Of a stretch of DNA of 64,000 nucleotides, positions 63,270-64,000 are shown in pieces (within the stretch, counting starts at the first letter, position 1; every line of letters starts with the position of its first letter). The notes beneath the pieces were generated by a model. That model did no database searches and was not told where the DNA came from. It worked only from the letters and a program-made list of their open reading frames with translations. The stretch spans positions 1,491,189 through 1,555,188 of the forward strand of contig DEVL01000003.1 of assembly GCA_002363385.1 (NCBI GenBank), in the 5' to 3' direction. Origin of the DNA: Stenotrophomonas maltophilia (GTDB taxonomy: Bacteria; Pseudomonadota; Gammaproteobacteria; Xanthomonadales; Xanthomonadaceae). A program made the position numbers and the translations under genes.

Positions 63270-64000
63270 ATGGCAGAAGCCCCTTTGCCTTCAACCCAAT
63301 CAAAAGTCAGCCCAGGGCTCGGCCTTGGCGCCCTCGAAAAGGCGTGGGATCTGCACTGGGGCATGCGCTTTGTATGCATGGTGTTGTTCTTCGATATTGC
63401 GCTTCTGCTGCGCTCCAAGACAAGCCTGATCGAGTGGAGCGCCGATAGCGACACGCTGCTGGCCAATCTGGGTTTTCTTGCTGTTGCCGTAGCTTCATTT
63501 GCCTTGGTCGTGTCGTTCGTGTTGCCACTGATTGCAGTGGTCATACGCTGGCTTGGTTTCTCTGTCCCGATGGCGTTGCCGAGGATTTTTCAGGGCACGC
63601 GCGAGCAGCACCACAGGCCGCTAGGCTGGGTGCCCGCCAAAGCGCTGCACCATCTGGCCCTGGAAGAAAAAGACCCGTTTCTGATGGGCATCTACCAGCA
63701 GAGCACCCGACAGCGGGAGGAGTACGATCAGATGATCCACAACGTCGCGCAGCTGGTGCTTGGCTGTCTGCTGTTGGCCCTCGCTGACTGGGCGTTGAGC
63801 CACTACGGGTTCGCCGATACTTCGTTGATTCACTCAGCGGTGATGGGGCTGGGCAAGCTGGATTCCGTGGTGGTCCCCATCGTGCTGATCGCGGGCTGCG
63901 CACTGCTTAAGTGGGCTTGGTTCACCGATCATCCGCCGCATTGGATCGAGTACCCGCCGTTGGACCGTGTGCTGCGTGCTAAGGAGCGCAAGGATGATCC
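63270..64000 (+). CDS. Membrane protein, partial at window end
   Basis: An open frame of at least 243 codons that starts ATG GCA GAA GCC after an AAGGAG ribosome site and runs off the window without a stop. It has hydrophobic segments at about residues 32-48, 66-92, 168-182 and 196-214, a basic loop after the second, and a conserved-looking HPPHWIEYP near the end. It resembles inner-membrane proteins of integrating conjugative elements (TraD-associated type), but the assignment is weak. It is the first apparently intact gene of the ICE-derived section. Confidence 0.6.
   Translation, partial: MAEAPLPSTQSKVSPGLGLGALEKAWDLHWGMRFVCMVLFFDIALLLRSKTSLIEWSADSDTLLANLGFLAVAVASFALVVSFVLPLIAVVIRWLGFSVPMALPRIFQGTREQHHRPLGWVPAKALHHLALEEKDPFLMGIYQQSTRQREEYDQMIHNVAQLVLGCLLLALADWALSHYGFADTSLIHSAVMGLGKLDSVVVPIVLIAGCALLKWAWFTDHPPHWIEYPPLDRVLRAKERKDD

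Overview
The window is chromosomal DNA of a high-GC gammaproteobacterium of the Xanthomonadaceae, most likely Stenotrophomonas or a close relative. Evidence: the gene neighbourhoods (asnS-iscA-rpsF-rpsR-rplI, smc-zipA-ligA, mtnA-gyrA, serC-pheA-aroA), an unusually long LigA, a kynurenine-pathway 3-hydroxyanthranilate dioxygenase, GyrA with glutamine at position 83, and GTAG-type palindromes resembling the SMAG/REP elements known from S. maltophilia. All family names are from reading the translations; no search was run.

Layout. 1-401: simple repeats and one large palindrome. 402-4365 (minus): a tightly packed run asnS - two small genes - PaiB-like - carbonic anhydrase - 3-hydroxyanthranilate dioxygenase. 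4518-6407 (plus): iscA, then rpsF-rpsR-rplI with a terminator. 6408-7281: a gene-free repeat region with two inverted copies of a structured palindrome flanking a pentanucleotide array. 7282-15308: smc, zipA, ligA, with a Tat-signal PLP aminotransferase inserted on the other strand. 15361-21673: GNAT, epmA, a triple-DUF3011 protein, mtnA, gyrA. 21876-34857: PQQ dehydrogenase, a RAYT-type transposase, a HipA-like kinase/DUF3037 pair, an S9 peptidase, a patatin-barrel protein, a HAD phosphatase, a thioesterase divergent from a TetR regulator, and an SGNH hydrolase. 34900-37032: TonB-dependent receptor. 37327-44781: complete histidine-utilisation cluster (hutIHGU minus, hutF-hutC plus) around a HutC-type operator. 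44785-47877: membrane Mrr-like protein, two PHA-granule proteins, an FHA protein. 48014-54606: serC, pheA, aroA, two TonB-like proteins, serS. 55005-57451: OB-fold membrane protein, azoR and a divergent LysR regulator.

At tRNA-Ser(UGA) (57606-57695) the character changes. Downstream DNA is visibly richer in A/T and carries a NucS-fold nuclease gene translationally coupled to a 77-78 codon ORF, a divergent AIPR (abortive-infection-type) gene, a broken XRE regulator joined tail-to-tail to a broken ICE-type pilL, and a membrane gene running off the window. This is a tRNA-associated genomic island, and the nuclease/AIPR module is the best candidate for an undescribed defence locus.

Functional links: hut genes turn histidine into glutamate through formylglutamate and are repressed by HutC; serC, pheA and aroA serve serine and aromatic amino-acid synthesis; smc, zipA, ligA and gyrA are core chromosome and division genes; the RAYT is the plausible mover of the GTAG palindromes scattered through the window.
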